Positions 45,905 to 56,057 of a DNA stretch of 64,000 bases are shown piece by piece. The stretch lies in the NCBI RefSeq assembly GCF_000712055.1, contig NZ_JOOA01000001.1, forward strand, positions 372,001 through 436,000. Reading direction: 5' to 3'. The stretch is from Ruminococcus sp. HUN007. GTDB taxonomy: Bacteria > Bacillota > Clostridia > Oscillospirales > Ruminococcaceae. The notes under the pieces were generated by a model that saw only the letters and a program-made list of their open reading frames with translations, was not told the DNA's origin and searched no databases. Numbering within the stretch: the stretch's first letter is position 1; the number at the start of each line of letters is the position of its first letter. The translations under genes and the position numbers were made by a program.

Positions 45905-45955
45905 TCGGTATGCCTTCGGCATACTATTATAATTGCTGCGCAGCAGCCATTGTTT
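45905..45955. repeat. Palindromic repeat pair
   Basis: GTATGCCTTCGGCATAC (45907-45924) and GCTGCGCAGCAGC (45934-45946), related to the hairpins at 7420, 16577, 42551 and 61055. They sit just after the 3' end of the AAA/nuclease remnant. Confidence 0.55.
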
Positions 45956-45957
45956 TT

Positions 45958-47281
45958 TCAGACCGTAGCCTCTATAAGTTTCTTTCCGTGAATATTTATT
46001 TCCTTTACTCCCTGTTCCTTATCTTTATTGAAATTAAAACTCAGCATATATCCTTTTTCAAGACCAAAGTAATCTAGATACTCACATATCTGCTGTTCGC
46101 CTTCGGCATTATACCGCGGTCCCCGCCATATCTTCATTTCGATTATAAAAAGCTTTCCATTCTTCTTCCGATGTGAACAGATTATAAAGACGTGTTTCAA
46201 ATATACGGTTTGCTACTTTCACTTTATTGCCGTCATTTCTGATCAGGCCGTACATCTCCATGCACGCTATATCTTCCTGGTCAGAGATGTATGATAACGT
46301 TATACCGTCCATAAGGATACTGCGGAGTGCTGATTTTAGCTTTGGGTACAGCTTCAGATTTTTGGTCATCGTCTGAAACAGGGTATTATTCTCTGAAATC
46401 AGCATTTTGACAGCAGTCAGAAAGCCTTCCTTCGTCCACGCTTCTGACGGAGATATGTCCTTACATATCTTTTCATCGATCAGCTGACAGATACGGCTTA
46501 CAAGAAACGGATATCCGCTCGTCTGGTCGTGTATAAGCTTCGCAATATATGCCGTGTCCATTCCGGTATGATGATCTGTCTCGTATTCATCAAGCATTCC
46601 TTTTATTCCGCTTTCCGACAGACTCATGTCTATATCAAAATCTGCCGAGATGTTCCACGGACTGTTTTCTCTGCCGTCATCGTCAGGTCTTATACTGCTT
46701 TTCAGATGTTTAACGTCGGTGACTCCTGCAAGAATAACTGAATGAAATGTTTTATATTTCGAAATTTTCTGCCTTTTAAGATAATTAGAACGAAGCTTTC
46801 CGAGAAAATCAAGAAATATCTGACTGTCGGATGCCTGATCAACTTCATCTATAATAAGAACAAGCTGTTTTGGATTCTTCCTGCACCATTTATCAAAAAT
46901 GCGGAATATGTCACTTAATACAAGGTCTGACTGTACAGCTGACAGCTCTTTCAGATCTTTGTATATTTCATCAGGGACAGGAATCTCAACCGCATCATGA
47001 GTATCACAGATCACTGCCGCAAGCCCCTTTACAAAGGTGCTCTCGCTTTGGTACATTCCTTCAGTCAGATCCTGAAAATCAAGACTTATCACATCATACT
47101 CATCAGACAAATACTTATCAAGAGCAGTAAGTGTTGTCGTCTTTCCGTACTGACGCGCTCTGTTTACTGTAAAATACTTTTTTCCGTCTACAAGTTTTTT
47201 GATCTCCCTTACCCTGTCTGATATGTCCACCATATAGTTTTCTTCCGGTGTACAAACTGCCGTGGTATTGAATACCTTCAT
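45958..47281 (-). pseudogene. AAA-ATPase-like / PD-(D/E)XK nuclease gene with internal deletion
   Basis: The main frame (47281-46109, 390 aa) has the AAA-ATPase_like start (MKVFNTTAVCTPEENYMVDISDRVREIKKLV), Walker A RQYGKTTT (about 43-50) and Walker B LVLIIDEVDQ (about 138-147). Family members continue past RLYNLF with about 70 more residues before the nuclease. Here the frame ends and an overlapping frame from 46200 gives only the end of the nuclease domain (FIIEMKIWRGPRYNAEGEQQICEYLDYFGLEKGYMLSFNFNKDKE). A deletion of roughly 200-250 bp that also shifted the frame explains both. The family's function is unknown. Confidence 0.7.
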
Positions 47282-47434
47282 GTGTCAGTCTCTCCTTCCG
47301 TTCCTTAATTAATACACAGTATTAGTATAACACATTTCAGATCAAATACCAAACTGTTTTTATACTATTTAATTCCTCTAACCGGCTTTTAAGTAATACC
47401 TTTTTTCCGAATCCAAAATTATCACTCCCCGTAT

Positions 47435-47683
47435 TTATTTAGATTTTTTCTTTTTCAGTAATACAAATACCCCTATTACAGTAAGAACAATACCAGCTAT
47501 TATTGCACAAAGCAATGGTACACCGATCTTTCCTGCTAAAAAAATAGCTGTCGGTCCATCTGCACCACCTATTATCGATATTCCTGATCCGGATGTTGCA
47601 TTAGCACTTAACAACGTTACTGTTCCTGCTAAGGCTATAATTAAGCCTATAGACAACAGCACTATTCCTGCAGTCTTTTTCAT
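47435..47683 (-). CDS. Two-TM microprotein with OadB-like IGGADGPTAIFLA motif
   Basis: 82 aa from MKKTAGIVLL, chosen for GGAGAAG upstream. One TM at about 3-26, then SGISIIGGADGPTAIFLAGKIG, then a second TM (about 50-73) and a lysine-rich tail. The motif is the sodium-binding signature (GGADGP) of the beta subunit of sodium-pumping decarboxylases (OadB), but here it is a fragment-sized stand-alone protein with no neighbouring decarboxylase genes. Frame is intact and it has its own start and tail, so it is a real small membrane protein of unknown role rather than a broken oadB. Confidence 0.65.
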   Translation of the reverse strand: MKKTAGIVLLSIGLIIALAGTVTLLSANATSGSGISIIGGADGPTAIFLAGKIGVPLLCAIIAGIVLTVIGVFVLLKKKKSK

Positions 47684-47822
47684 TTTATTCTTCTCCAGTA
47701 ACATAAAAAATCGTAATTCAGATATTCAACACCTGATAATATCCCACTTATACCATTATTTGTAAAACCCTATAAACAGGGGCTTTTATTATAAAGTTCG
47801 CTATAATTTATCACTTTTTTGT

Positions 47823-48248
47823 TTAATAAGAATAAAAAACGACCATTACATAAAAACAGTCAAACATCACCAGAATCGGTATAAATAACGATACCGTTAA
47901 AAGGCTTTTAAGTTCACCTCTTAAACAAATGTCTGTCGGTTTATGCGGATTAATTTTTATAGTAGTTTCCATATTTTTTTCATAGCGATAACGGCTGGTA
48001 CCGCATGACTCATAAGTCTGACCATTATATTCATATTTAAAAGTAACTCTGTAGCTATATGAATATTGTACTCTGCCAGTTTTTGAATCTTTATGTTCAT
48101 GGACTTCCTCTGTTACGGACGTTACCTCAGCATCAACTTTTTTTCTGCATAAAATCAGTGTTTTTATTGATTTAGTTACGACCATCAGTTCCAGTACATG
48201 AAAAACTGCTAAAAGTAATCCGAAAAAAACAGGTCCTATATATTCCAT
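47823..48248 (-). CDS. DUF3592 domain membrane protein
   Basis: 141 aa. A TM segment (about 4-26) is followed by a beta-rich domain (DAEVTSVTEEVHEHKDSKTGRVQYSYSYRVTFKYEYNGQTYESCGTSRYRY...INPHKPTDICLRGE) of DUF3592 type and a second TM (about 115-137). The domain normally lies on the membrane's outer or inner face between two helices. AAAGGAG precedes the start. Function of the family is unknown. Confidence 0.8.
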   Translation of the reverse strand: MEYIGPVFFGLLLAVFHVLELMVVTKSIKTLILCRKKVDAEVTSVTEEVHEHKDSKTGRVQYSYSYRVTFKYEYNGQTYESCGTSRYRYEKNMETTIKINPHKPTDICLRGELKSLLTVSLFIPILVMFDCFYVMVVFYSY

Positions 48249-48341
48249 TTGTTTTTACTCCTTTCATCATCTTTTCTCATACTTCAACTTTGATCCGATA
48301 GTAATTCTCCATCTTCACATAGAAATCTGCTTTTCGGTTGC

Positions 48342-49706
48342 TCACCGCTCTAAGAGCACGCAGCTTTCACAATGAAATGTGCCCGGGAAGAGATCTATGC
48401 CCTTTACTCTTTTGAGTTTATACCCGTTCTCCTCACTGCAGAGGATCTTACAGTCCCTTGCTGCTGTTGCCGGGTTGCATGAGATCATTACTATCTTTTC
48501 CGGAGCCATTTTTACGATCGCATCGAGGGTAAGTCCATCACAGCCTTTGCGCGGAGGATCGACTATGATCACGTCAGGTTTTCTGCCTTCCTTCTGAAGG
48601 CGGTCGGCTATTTCGCCTGCGTCGCCGCAGATGAAGTCTGCATTGGTCACACCGTTTGTCGCTGCGTTAGCCTTCGCATTTTCCACGGCCTGCTCAACTA
48701 CCTCGACACCGGTCAGATGACTTACGCGGTCTGCCATGGAAAGGCCGATAGTACCCGCTCCGCAGTAGAGGTCGAAGAGTTCTTCGTTTCCTTTCAGGTC
48801 AGCAAATTCTGCAGCAATGCCGTACAGTTTTTCTGCCTGTTCGGTGTTGACCTGATAGAAGGACATCGGTGACAGTGTGATCCTGTTTCCGCACATAACG
48901 TCTTCAATGCAGTCGCTTCCGTAAACGGTTATATTGTTCTCACCGAGTATTACGTTTGTATTGTCCGGATTTACATTTACCACTACGCTTTTTATGTCAG
49001 GAAATTTTGCGAGGAAACCGGTTTCAGCTATCATCTGTTCCATAAGTTTTGCAGCCGACTTTGTTTTTGAAACAAGACAGACCATGATCTCGCCGCTGTG
49101 GAAACCTTTTCTGATGTAGATGTGACGGATAAGTCCCCTTCCCGTTGTTTCGTCGTAGGCAGGTATCTTGTTGTCGTTTATAAACTTCATTATATGGTCA
49201 ACGATCTTCTTAAAGATGACCGGCTGAAGTCTGCAGGCTGTGTACGGGATGACACGGTGACTGCGGTTTGCGTAGAATCCGCACACTGCCTTTCCGTCCT
49301 GCATGGCAACAGGATACTGGGCCTTGTTGCGGTAACCGTTTATCTCACTGCATCCGAGGATCGGTTCGCATTCTATGTCAAAACCGCCGAGACGCTTAAA
49401 GCTGTCGCTTACAAAGTCACTCTTTACCCTGAGTTCCTCTTCGTAGTTTATGTGTCTGAAAGAGCATCCGCCGCACTGTCTGAATACAGGGCAGTCCGGT
49501 TCCTTTCTTGCAGGAGAAGGAGTTATTATTTCCTTTACAATACCGTAAGCGTAGCTTTTGAGTACTTTTACTATCTGAACCTTTATGACATCACCTGCGG
49601 CAGTCTGCGGTACAAATACGGCCATGCCATCAAGCCTGCCTACACCGCTTCCCTCGTTTGTGATGCCTGTGATTTCCATTTCAGCGATCTGATTTTTAGT
49701 GATCAT
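48342..49706 (-). CDS. rlmD: 23S rRNA (uracil-5-)-methyltransferase RlmD
   Basis: 454 aa. N-terminal TRAM domain (about 8-60), Fe-S cysteines CPVFRQCGGC (about 72-81), SAM motif FDLYCGAGTIGLSMA (about 309-323), DPPRKGC (about 383) and the catalytic cysteine in MISCNPATAARD (about 406-417). It methylates uracil in 23S rRNA; in Firmicutes a single RlmCD enzyme covers two sites, so RlmCD is an equal possibility. The gene is followed by hypothetical membrane genes and preceded by hemZ on the same strand, separated by only 38 bp. Confidence 0.92.
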   Translation of the reverse strand: MITKNQIAEMEITGITNEGSGVGRLDGMAVFVPQTAAGDVIKVQIVKVLKSYAYGIVKEIITPSPARKEPDCPVFRQCGGCSFRHINYEEELRVKSDFVSDSFKRLGGFDIECEPILGCSEINGYRNKAQYPVAMQDGKAVCGFYANRSHRVIPYTACRLQPVIFKKIVDHIMKFINDNKIPAYDETTGRGLIRHIYIRKGFHSGEIMVCLVSKTKSAAKLMEQMIAETGFLAKFPDIKSVVVNVNPDNTNVILGENNITVYGSDCIEDVMCGNRITLSPMSFYQVNTEQAEKLYGIAAEFADLKGNEELFDLYCGAGTIGLSMADRVSHLTGVEVVEQAVENAKANAATNGVTNADFICGDAGEIADRLQKEGRKPDVIIVDPPRKGCDGLTLDAIVKMAPEKIVMISCNPATAARDCKILCSEENGYKLKRVKGIDLFPGTFHCESCVLLER

Positions 49707-49744
49707 TGTTCCTCCAAATTATCAGCGTATATACCGGAAACATT

Positions 49745-51196
49745 TCATTCAAAAAAATTCCGTATTTCGTCTTTCTTCTTCATAAGCTCGTCAAATCTTC
49801 TGATGTACTCATAAGGGAACTTGTAGTTCATTACCCTGCTTATCGAGTTGTTCACATCAACGAGCTTCGTGGATGCCGCACATCCTGCTCCGAGTATGGT
49901 CTGTGTCTCGTCCATTATGAAAATGTTGTAGAGCGATCCCTTGCCCGGCTTCGCGTAGCCGATGTTTTCAAGACCGTCGATGGTGTTTTTCTGACGGTAC
50001 ATGTAGTACGGATCATATCCGTGAGCGATAAGTTCACTTACAGCGTAGTCAGCCATGCGTGTCGCCGGATTGGATATGTTTTCATGGCCGGTCTGATAGA
50101 GTCCGGCTGATCTTTTAAGTGTAAGGGCGTGAACCGTTATTCCGTCCGGATCAAGAGCGATTATACGATCAAGTGTGTCCCTGAAGCTTTCGAAAGTGTC
50201 GGTCGGAAGTCCGGCTATAAGGTCCATGTTGATGTTGTCAAAGCCAAGTTTCCGCGCAAGTGCAAAGGCTTCGAGCACTTCTTCGGCTGTCCCCTTTCGT
50301 CCTATCACACGGAGCACGTCGTTGTTGAGTGTCTGCGGATTGACCGAGATCCTCGTTGCACCCATTTCCTTTATAACGGCAAGCTTTTCTTCAGTTATAG
50401 TATCAGCGCGTCCTGCTTCAACATTGTATTCACGTACCTGCGAAAGATCGAAGCACTCTGCTGTTTTCCGCATGATCTTTCCTAGTTCATCGGCAGATAT
50501 GGAAGTCGGAGTGCCGCCGCCGTAGTAAACGGTATCGATCTTAAGTCCATACTCATCAACTATTTCACCGAGTATTTCAAGTTCCTTACAAAGATAGTCA
50601 AGATAGTCCGGAATAAGCTTGTACGCACTGTCCATCGAGTGGGAGACGAATGAACAGTAGCTGCAGCGCGTCGGACAGAACGGTATCGAAATGTAGATGC
50701 TGACTGTCTTTTTATCAAATTCCGGCAGAAGCGGATGCTGTACCATGGCTGTACGCCAGGCAATATCAGTCTTCTTCTCCGAAACGAAATACTTTCCGGT
50801 AAACTCCTTACGCACCTGTTCCTCATTCATGCCGTTTTCAAGCATGACATTTATCTTTCGCACAGGACGAATGCCGGTAAGCAGTCCCCACTGCGGCTTC
50901 GTGTTATAGAATCTGCACAGTAAAAGAAACAGAAGCCTGCAGATGATAAATTCTCCGTCCTTTTCGTCAAAGCTTTCAGCCGGTGCGGTGCATGAACTTC
51001 TCATTACACGGCCGTTTTCTCTTATGTACGCGTAGTAGTACACGTTTTTACGGCAGTGCTTGATCCTCGTCATGATGATGTCACCGTCTGAATTTCTCTC
51101 ATCGGAGAGAAACTCAAACCTGACAGCCGGTATGAAAAGCTTGACGGTTGCTTCTGTTTCGTACTTGTATGTATTATTGTTTAATATGATCGTCAT
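49745..51196 (-). CDS. hemZ: Oxygen-independent coproporphyrinogen III dehydrogenase-like protein HemZ
   Basis: 483 aa. N-terminal domain of about 165 residues unique to HemZ, then a radical SAM core with the cluster-binding motif CPTRCSYCSF (CX3CX2C; about 173-182) and YYGGGTPTS, and the HemN-like C-terminal region. In Bacillus HemZ supports anaerobic haem synthesis; in haem-free anaerobes other substrates are possible. It is 8 bp downstream of the MBL hydrolase gene and co-transcribed with rel and recJ. Confidence 0.9.
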   Translation of the reverse strand: MTIILNNNTYKYETEATVKLFIPAVRFEFLSDERNSDGDIIMTRIKHCRKNVYYYAYIRENGRVMRSSCTAPAESFDEKDGEFIICRLLFLLLCRFYNTKPQWGLLTGIRPVRKINVMLENGMNEEQVRKEFTGKYFVSEKKTDIAWRTAMVQHPLLPEFDKKTVSIYISIPFCPTRCSYCSFVSHSMDSAYKLIPDYLDYLCKELEILGEIVDEYGLKIDTVYYGGGTPTSISADELGKIMRKTAECFDLSQVREYNVEAGRADTITEEKLAVIKEMGATRISVNPQTLNNDVLRVIGRKGTAEEVLEAFALARKLGFDNINMDLIAGLPTDTFESFRDTLDRIIALDPDGITVHALTLKRSAGLYQTGHENISNPATRMADYAVSELIAHGYDPYYMYRQKNTIDGLENIGYAKPGKGSLYNIFIMDETQTILGAGCAASTKLVDVNNSISRVMNYKFPYEYIRRFDELMKKKDEIRNFFE

Positions 51197-51203
51197 TAAC
51201 TAA

Positions 51204-51833
51204 TCACCGAAAATATGGATTGTATTTGATTTCACGTGAAAGCGTAGTATCTTCGTTGTGCCCCGGATAAACGTGATAATCTTTGTCTTTACCGAGCTCT
51301 GCAAGCTTATCAAGCGAGTCAAGCATCTGTGCATGACTGCTTCCCGGAAAATCAGTCCTTCCGACTGAACCGCAGAAGAGTGTATCACCCGAGAAGATCA
51401 CATCATCGAGTATATAGCACACACCGCCCGGTGTATGGCCAGGTGTGTGAATAACCTTTATTTCAGTTCCGCAGAAATCAAGAACGTCACCGTCTGACAC
51501 TGTGACAAAGTCGTTTACCGGCTTGAATTCCATTCCGCCGACGAAACGTGAAAGACACGCTTCAGGGTCAGTGAGCATGATCGCATCGTCACTGTGAATG
51601 TACACCTTTGCGCCTGTTTTTTCAGATACGTCAGCAACTCCCCTGATATGATCGAAATGACCGTGTGTAAGAAGTATCATTTTAAGCGTAAGACCGTTTT
51701 CCTCAAGATACTTCATAAAACGTTCGCTGTCTCCCCCGATATCAACTGCAAAAGCCTCACCGTTTTCATTTACCCCGATGTAGCTGTTTGCCTGAAAGAA
51801 AAACCCGAATGTGTGGGAGCTTATTTTAATCAT
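51204..51833 (-). CDS. MBL fold metallohydrolase (glyoxalase II-like)
   Basis: 209 aa. Metal ligands LTHGHFDHIRG (HxHxDH, about 54-64), HTPGHTPGG (about 128-136), SGDTLFCGSVGRTDFPG, and a C-terminal PGHNEDT. All catalytic ligands are present. Hydrolyses a thioester or lactone; exact substrate unknown. Its start overlaps the 3' end of rel by 8 bp, and hemZ follows 8 bp after its end, so it is a linked core gene cluster. Confidence 0.88.
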   Translation of the reverse strand: MIKISSHTFGFFFQANSYIGVNENGEAFAVDIGGDSERFMKYLEENGLTLKMILLTHGHFDHIRGVADVSEKTGAKVYIHSDDAIMLTDPEACLSRFVGGMEFKPVNDFVTVSDGDVLDFCGTEIKVIHTPGHTPGGVCYILDDVIFSGDTLFCGSVGRTDFPGSSHAQMLDSLDKLAELGKDKDYHVYPGHNEDTTLSREIKYNPYFR

Positions 51834-54027
51834 CTACTTTACCGCCTTCGATTTTTGTAACTGAAATAACGTCATGGATCTTCTGTATTCTGTTGATAAG
51901 GGCGTTGAGCTGTTCCTTGCCTGTAACGGAAATAGTGAGCCTGATCTCCGCATTGCCGTTCTTTATTCTTCGTGAAGTTGAATTGTAGATCGGCACCTTG
52001 GACTCGGCAACGGCTGAAGCAACATGAACGAGAAGTCCGGTGGAGTCGATTGCAAGAACATCGATCTCGGAATAGAATGCAGACTTCGGAGTCTTTGCCC
52101 AGGTAACCTTTTTCCAGCGGTCCCTGTTCTCCGGTTCCATAACAGATGCCCTGTAGTGCGGGCAGTTTGTACGGTGCACCGAAACTCCGCGTCCTCTGGT
52201 GATATATCCGATTATGTCATCGCCCGGAAGCGGATTGCAGCATCTTGAAAATCTTACCGGAAGATCCTTCAGATCATCTTCAAGAATAACACCGCTGTCG
52301 TTCTTGCTTATGGTCTTTGTCGGAACGATCTCGTTTGTTTCCTCAGGCTTTTTATAGATCTTGTCGTAATTCTCCTTAAGTCTCTGCATCATCTTAGGAA
52401 GAACAACACCGCCGTAGCCGATAGCTGCGTAGAAGTCATCAAGGGTTTCGCAGTTGTGGCGCTTAAGGTCATCAGCAAGAAGCATGCCGATATCCTCTTC
52501 CGGAACGGTCATTCGGTAGTGTCTGAATTCCTTTTCTAGTTCGGCCTTGCCCTGAACGATGTTTTCCTCACGGCATTCCTTCTTGAACCACGCACGTATT
52601 TTTGCCTTGGCTTCATTTGTCTTCGCTATTTCAAGCCATGAACGGTTCGGTCCGCGGCTCTCATCCTTCGAGGTCTGTATCTCGATGATATCGCCGGTAG
52701 AAAGCTTGTAGTCAAGCGGAACTATCTTTCCGTCCACCTTGGCTCCTATCATTCTGTGACCTATCTGGGTGTGCACGCGGTAGGCAAAGTCGATTACCGT
52801 TGAGTCCACCGGAAGGGTGAATGAATCTGCTTTCGGCGTGAATACGGTTATGTCATCGGAAGTAAGGTCTGTCTTGATGATGCGGACGATCTCCTCAACG
52901 TCGTCGGTCACCTGCTGTGCTTCGAGCACCTGTCTTATCCAGGCAAGACGGCTCTCCATCTTGTCGCGGCTCTGAATACCTTCCTTGTACTTCCAGTGAG
53001 CAGCGATACCGTACTCGGCAACCTGATGCATTTCCCAGGTCCTTATCTGTACTTCGAAAGTGATACCTTCCTTGCTGATAACGGAAGTGTGGAGCGACTG
53101 GTACATGTTCGCCTTCGGTGTGGAGATGTAGTCCTTGAAACGGTTAGGAATAGGACGGAACATCTCGTGGATTATACCGAGGACGTTGTAGCATTCAAGC
53201 TGCGTGTCCACGATGATACGGACAGCATACTTGTCGTAAACCTCCTCGATGCTCTTTCTGTTTATATATATCTTCTTGTAGATGCCGTAAATACTCTTGA
53301 CACGTCCGTCGATCTGCGGAGGTCTTTTGAAATTCTCGCTTTTGAAACGTTCCGATATTTTTTCCTTTATCTTTGCGATGAAGAGATCACGCTCATCCTT
53401 CTTGATTTCAAGAATATGCTCGATCTCGGAATAGGCATACGGATCAAGATAATGGAACGCAAGATCCTCAAGCTCGTCCTTGATGGACTTGATACCGAGT
53501 CTGTGTGCAATCGGAGCGTAGATATTCATTGTTTCAAGAGCGGCTTTTCTCTGCTTGGCGCCCGGCCTGCAGGCAAGAGTACGCATGTTGTGGAGACGGT
53601 CACAGAGCTTGATGAGCATTACTCTTATGTCGCGCGACATGGCAAGAAGGATCTTTCTTACGTTCTCGGCGAGCTGCTCGTCCTGATTGAAAATAGGAGC
53701 TTTTGAAAGCTTTGTTACACCGTCGACCAGGCACGCAACGTCCTGTCCGAATTTTTTCTGTATGTCTTCAAGGGTGGCGTCAGTATCCTCAACAACATCG
53801 TGGAGCATTGCAGCACAGATCGTGTCGGTATCCATACCGAGTTCAAGAAGAATGTAGGCAACGGAAACCGGATGAACGATATACGGTTCACCTGATGTTC
53901 TTTTCTGGCCTTCGTGTGCTTTTTCAGCAAATTCGTAGGCAGAAATTATTTTACTCATGTCATACTGCTTTTCCTCGTCGAGGATCTTCTGTATGACCAT
54001 GTTTATTGTGCAGCTTTGGTTTTCCAT
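51826..54027 (-). CDS. rel: Bifunctional (p)ppGpp synthetase/hydrolase Rel
   Basis: 733 aa, normal Rel length. HD hydrolase domain (HDVVEDTD at about 74-81; CDRLHNMRT at about 141-149), synthetase domain (RVKSIYGIYKK, YDKYAVRIIVD), TGS domain (about 390-450, VFTPKADSFTLPVDSTVIDFAYRVHTQIG), zinc-finger helical region with CCNPLPGD, and a C-terminal ACT domain (about 660-733). It both makes and degrades the alarmone (p)ppGpp in response to starvation. The start overlaps the end of recJ by 25 bp. Confidence 0.95.
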   Translation of the reverse strand: MENQSCTINMVIQKILDEEKQYDMSKIISAYEFAEKAHEGQKRTSGEPYIVHPVSVAYILLELGMDTDTICAAMLHDVVEDTDATLEDIQKKFGQDVACLVDGVTKLSKAPIFNQDEQLAENVRKILLAMSRDIRVMLIKLCDRLHNMRTLACRPGAKQRKAALETMNIYAPIAHRLGIKSIKDELEDLAFHYLDPYAYSEIEHILEIKKDERDLFIAKIKEKISERFKSENFKRPPQIDGRVKSIYGIYKKIYINRKSIEEVYDKYAVRIIVDTQLECYNVLGIIHEMFRPIPNRFKDYISTPKANMYQSLHTSVISKEGITFEVQIRTWEMHQVAEYGIAAHWKYKEGIQSRDKMESRLAWIRQVLEAQQVTDDVEEIVRIIKTDLTSDDITVFTPKADSFTLPVDSTVIDFAYRVHTQIGHRMIGAKVDGKIVPLDYKLSTGDIIEIQTSKDESRGPNRSWLEIAKTNEAKAKIRAWFKKECREENIVQGKAELEKEFRHYRMTVPEEDIGMLLADDLKRHNCETLDDFYAAIGYGGVVLPKMMQRLKENYDKIYKKPEETNEIVPTKTISKNDSGVILEDDLKDLPVRFSRCCNPLPGDDIIGYITRGRGVSVHRTNCPHYRASVMEPENRDRWKKVTWAKTPKSAFYSEIDVLAIDSTGLLVHVASAVAESKVPIYNSTSRRIKNGNAEIRLTISVTGKEQLNALINRIQKIHDVISVTKIEGGKVDD

Positions 54028-56057
54028 TTGCTTCTAAGCCCCCTTAAAATTTCTGAATCTTCAAGATTTGACTTTTTATCGACCACAAGTCTGTGTGACC
54101 GGTCTGCAGCGTAGTCCATTTTGATAAGACCGAGTTCGCTGAAAACATCAAGACAAATCCTGAGTTTGCAAATATTTATATTAGCAGGGTCACTCTTCAT
54201 GTAGAGCTGTTCTGTCATAATATCCTTGTCTGAAAGTGCTGTATACACTTTAATGAGTTCATTTCGTTCCGGAGTCATTCGTTTGTAGTAGGCTTCCGGA
54301 AGCGGTTCACTCCTCTTAAATTTTTCATATGCATCTTCCGCTGCAAAGAAGCGGTCCTGATTGATGCCGCTCTTTCTCATGTCAGCCACCTGAAGATCAA
54401 CGGTTTCGTTTCCGCGGAAGCTGTTGATACCAAGAGATACGATGAAATCGTACTTCTGTCCTTTCAGCGATCTCATTTCATCAGTGTTTGTCCTGAACAT
54501 GAGTGCGTAGAAGAATGATCCGCCGTAGTTCAGCTTAAGCTTTGTATGTGCACCGCCGGAAAGCGGGATGACATCATCGATAATGGCTCCGGCAAGAGCG
54601 AAATACGGTTTTTCGTTGTCCTGACCGAAAGGTTCGAGGATGCGGAGCCCTGCAACGTTCCGTACATTTATATCTGCCGGTTTAAGCACCTTTTCCGCTT
54701 TAAGAACATAGACCGGCATTGTTTCATGCGCTGAAGCGGCGTATTCCTGAAGCCTGTTTCTGAAAGCTTCAGTGTCGGAAGACTTAAGGGAAAATCCGCC
54801 GGCGCCCTTGTGTCCGCCGAATTTTGAAAGAATGTTCTCGCAGTATGTAAGGCATTCAAAAACTGAAAAGTCCCCGAACGCCCTAGCGGAACCCCTTGCG
54901 CTTTCTCCTTCGAGTGTAATAACAAAGCACGGTTTTCCGTACTTTTCAAGGAGTTTTGCTGCTACTATACCAATTACACCGTGATGCCAGTTTTCACCGC
55001 AGAAAACGAGCACGCGCTGTGAAAGCAGCTCCGGATTGTCATTTATCTGTTCAAAAATACAGTTTGTTATCTTTTCCTCGGCCTGTTTGCGTTCTTCGTT
55101 AAGTGCATTGAGCTCGGCCGCCATGTGTTCCGCTTCATCAGGATCATCACACATAAGGAGGTCGAAGGCCTGAACCGGAGAACCGAATCTTCCTGAGGCG
55201 TTTATTCTCGGAGCAATTGCAAAAGCCACAGATTCGGATGTAAGAGGCCTGCATTCTCCGTTTTCATCAAACAGCCCTGCAGCCTTCATGAGTTCGATAA
55301 GTCCGCAGCGTTCAGTGTTTCTGATCATCAGGAGTCCGTTTTCGACTATGAACCGGTTTTCTCCGGTAAGTGAAACGATATCGGCAACTGTTCCTATGGC
55401 AGCGAGATCGCCGAACTGTTCCAGAACACTGTCATAGTCTCCGCCTTCCATTGCGGCGATAAGCTTGAGTACCACACCGGCACCGCAGAGATATTTGAAT
55501 GACGACGGGCAGTCTTTCTGATGAGGATCGACAACTGCAAGAGCCTCCGGTATCTCATCACCAGGCTGATGGTGATCAGTAATAACGAGATCCATTCCGA
55601 GTTCTTTTATAAGCTTTGCTTCACCGACAGCAGAAATACCGTTGTCCACGGTTACAATGAGCTCTGTTCCGCGTTCTGCCAGAACACGGACAGAATTTTC
55701 GTTAAGTCCGTAGCCTTCGGAACGTTCAGGTATATAGTAAGAGACATCGGCGCCGATACATTCAAGATAGGAGTAAAGCATTACCGTTGAAGTAATGCCG
55801 TCACAGTCATAATCACCGTAAATGCAGATCTTTCTGCCTTCTTCGGCAGCGCTGTTGATTATTTCAGCTGCTTTTTCCATATCCTTTATCTGAAAAGGTG
55901 ATTCAAGTGAATCTGTCCTGATAAGTTCAGCAGCTGCTTTAAGATCTGTAATGCCTCTTGAAACAAGCACTTCCGCACACAGAGGTGTCAGGTCACTTCC
56001 TGAGGTGATCTTCCCGGAAATTCTGCTGTCCGGTTCTCCTATTATCCATTTTTTCAT
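54003..56057 (-). CDS. recJ: Single-stranded-DNA-specific exonuclease RecJ
   Basis: 684 aa. DHH phosphoesterase motifs IYGDYDCDGITST (about 79-91), VDNGIS, ITDHHQPGDEIPE (about 158-170) and VVDPHQ, DHHA1 motif KFGGHKGAGGFSL (about 405-417) and a C-terminal RecJ OB-like domain. It digests single-stranded DNA 5'-3' in repair. First gene of the recJ-rel-MBL-hemZ-rlmD series, all on the minus strand with overlaps. Confidence 0.94.
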   Translation of the reverse strand: MKKWIIGEPDSRISGKITSGSDLTPLCAEVLVSRGITDLKAAAELIRTDSLESPFQIKDMEKAAEIINSAAEEGRKICIYGDYDCDGITSTVMLYSYLECIGADVSYYIPERSEGYGLNENSVRVLAERGTELIVTVDNGISAVGEAKLIKELGMDLVITDHHQPGDEIPEALAVVDPHQKDCPSSFKYLCGAGVVLKLIAAMEGGDYDSVLEQFGDLAAIGTVADIVSLTGENRFIVENGLLMIRNTERCGLIELMKAAGLFDENGECRPLTSESVAFAIAPRINASGRFGSPVQAFDLLMCDDPDEAEHMAAELNALNEERKQAEEKITNCIFEQINDNPELLSQRVLVFCGENWHHGVIGIVAAKLLEKYGKPCFVITLEGESARGSARAFGDFSVFECLTYCENILSKFGGHKGAGGFSLKSSDTEAFRNRLQEYAASAHETMPVYVLKAEKVLKPADINVRNVAGLRILEPFGQDNEKPYFALAGAIIDDVIPLSGGAHTKLKLNYGGSFFYALMFRTNTDEMRSLKGQKYDFIVSLGINSFRGNETVDLQVADMRKSGINQDRFFAAEDAYEKFKRSEPLPEAYYKRMTPERNELIKVYTALSDKDIMTEQLYMKSDPANINICKLRICLDVFSELGLIKMDYAADRSHRLVVDKKSNLEDSEILRGLRSKWKTKAAQ

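Noticed and set aside
45958..46200. Separate small nuclease gene
   Set aside because: It overlaps the AAA gene out of frame and contains only the last part of the nuclease domain, so it is better seen as the end of one damaged gene.
47435..47704. Truncated oadB gene
   Set aside because: The frame has its own start, two complete membrane helices and a basic tail, and no other decarboxylase sequence is nearby.
49098..50110. Plus-strand frames of up to 238 codons over rlmD and hemZ
   Set aside because: They are antisense to clear core genes with intact motifs and lack signals of their own.
52996..53706. 236-codon plus-strand frame inside rel
   Set aside because: Antisense shadow of the synthetase and HD domains; no family resemblance.
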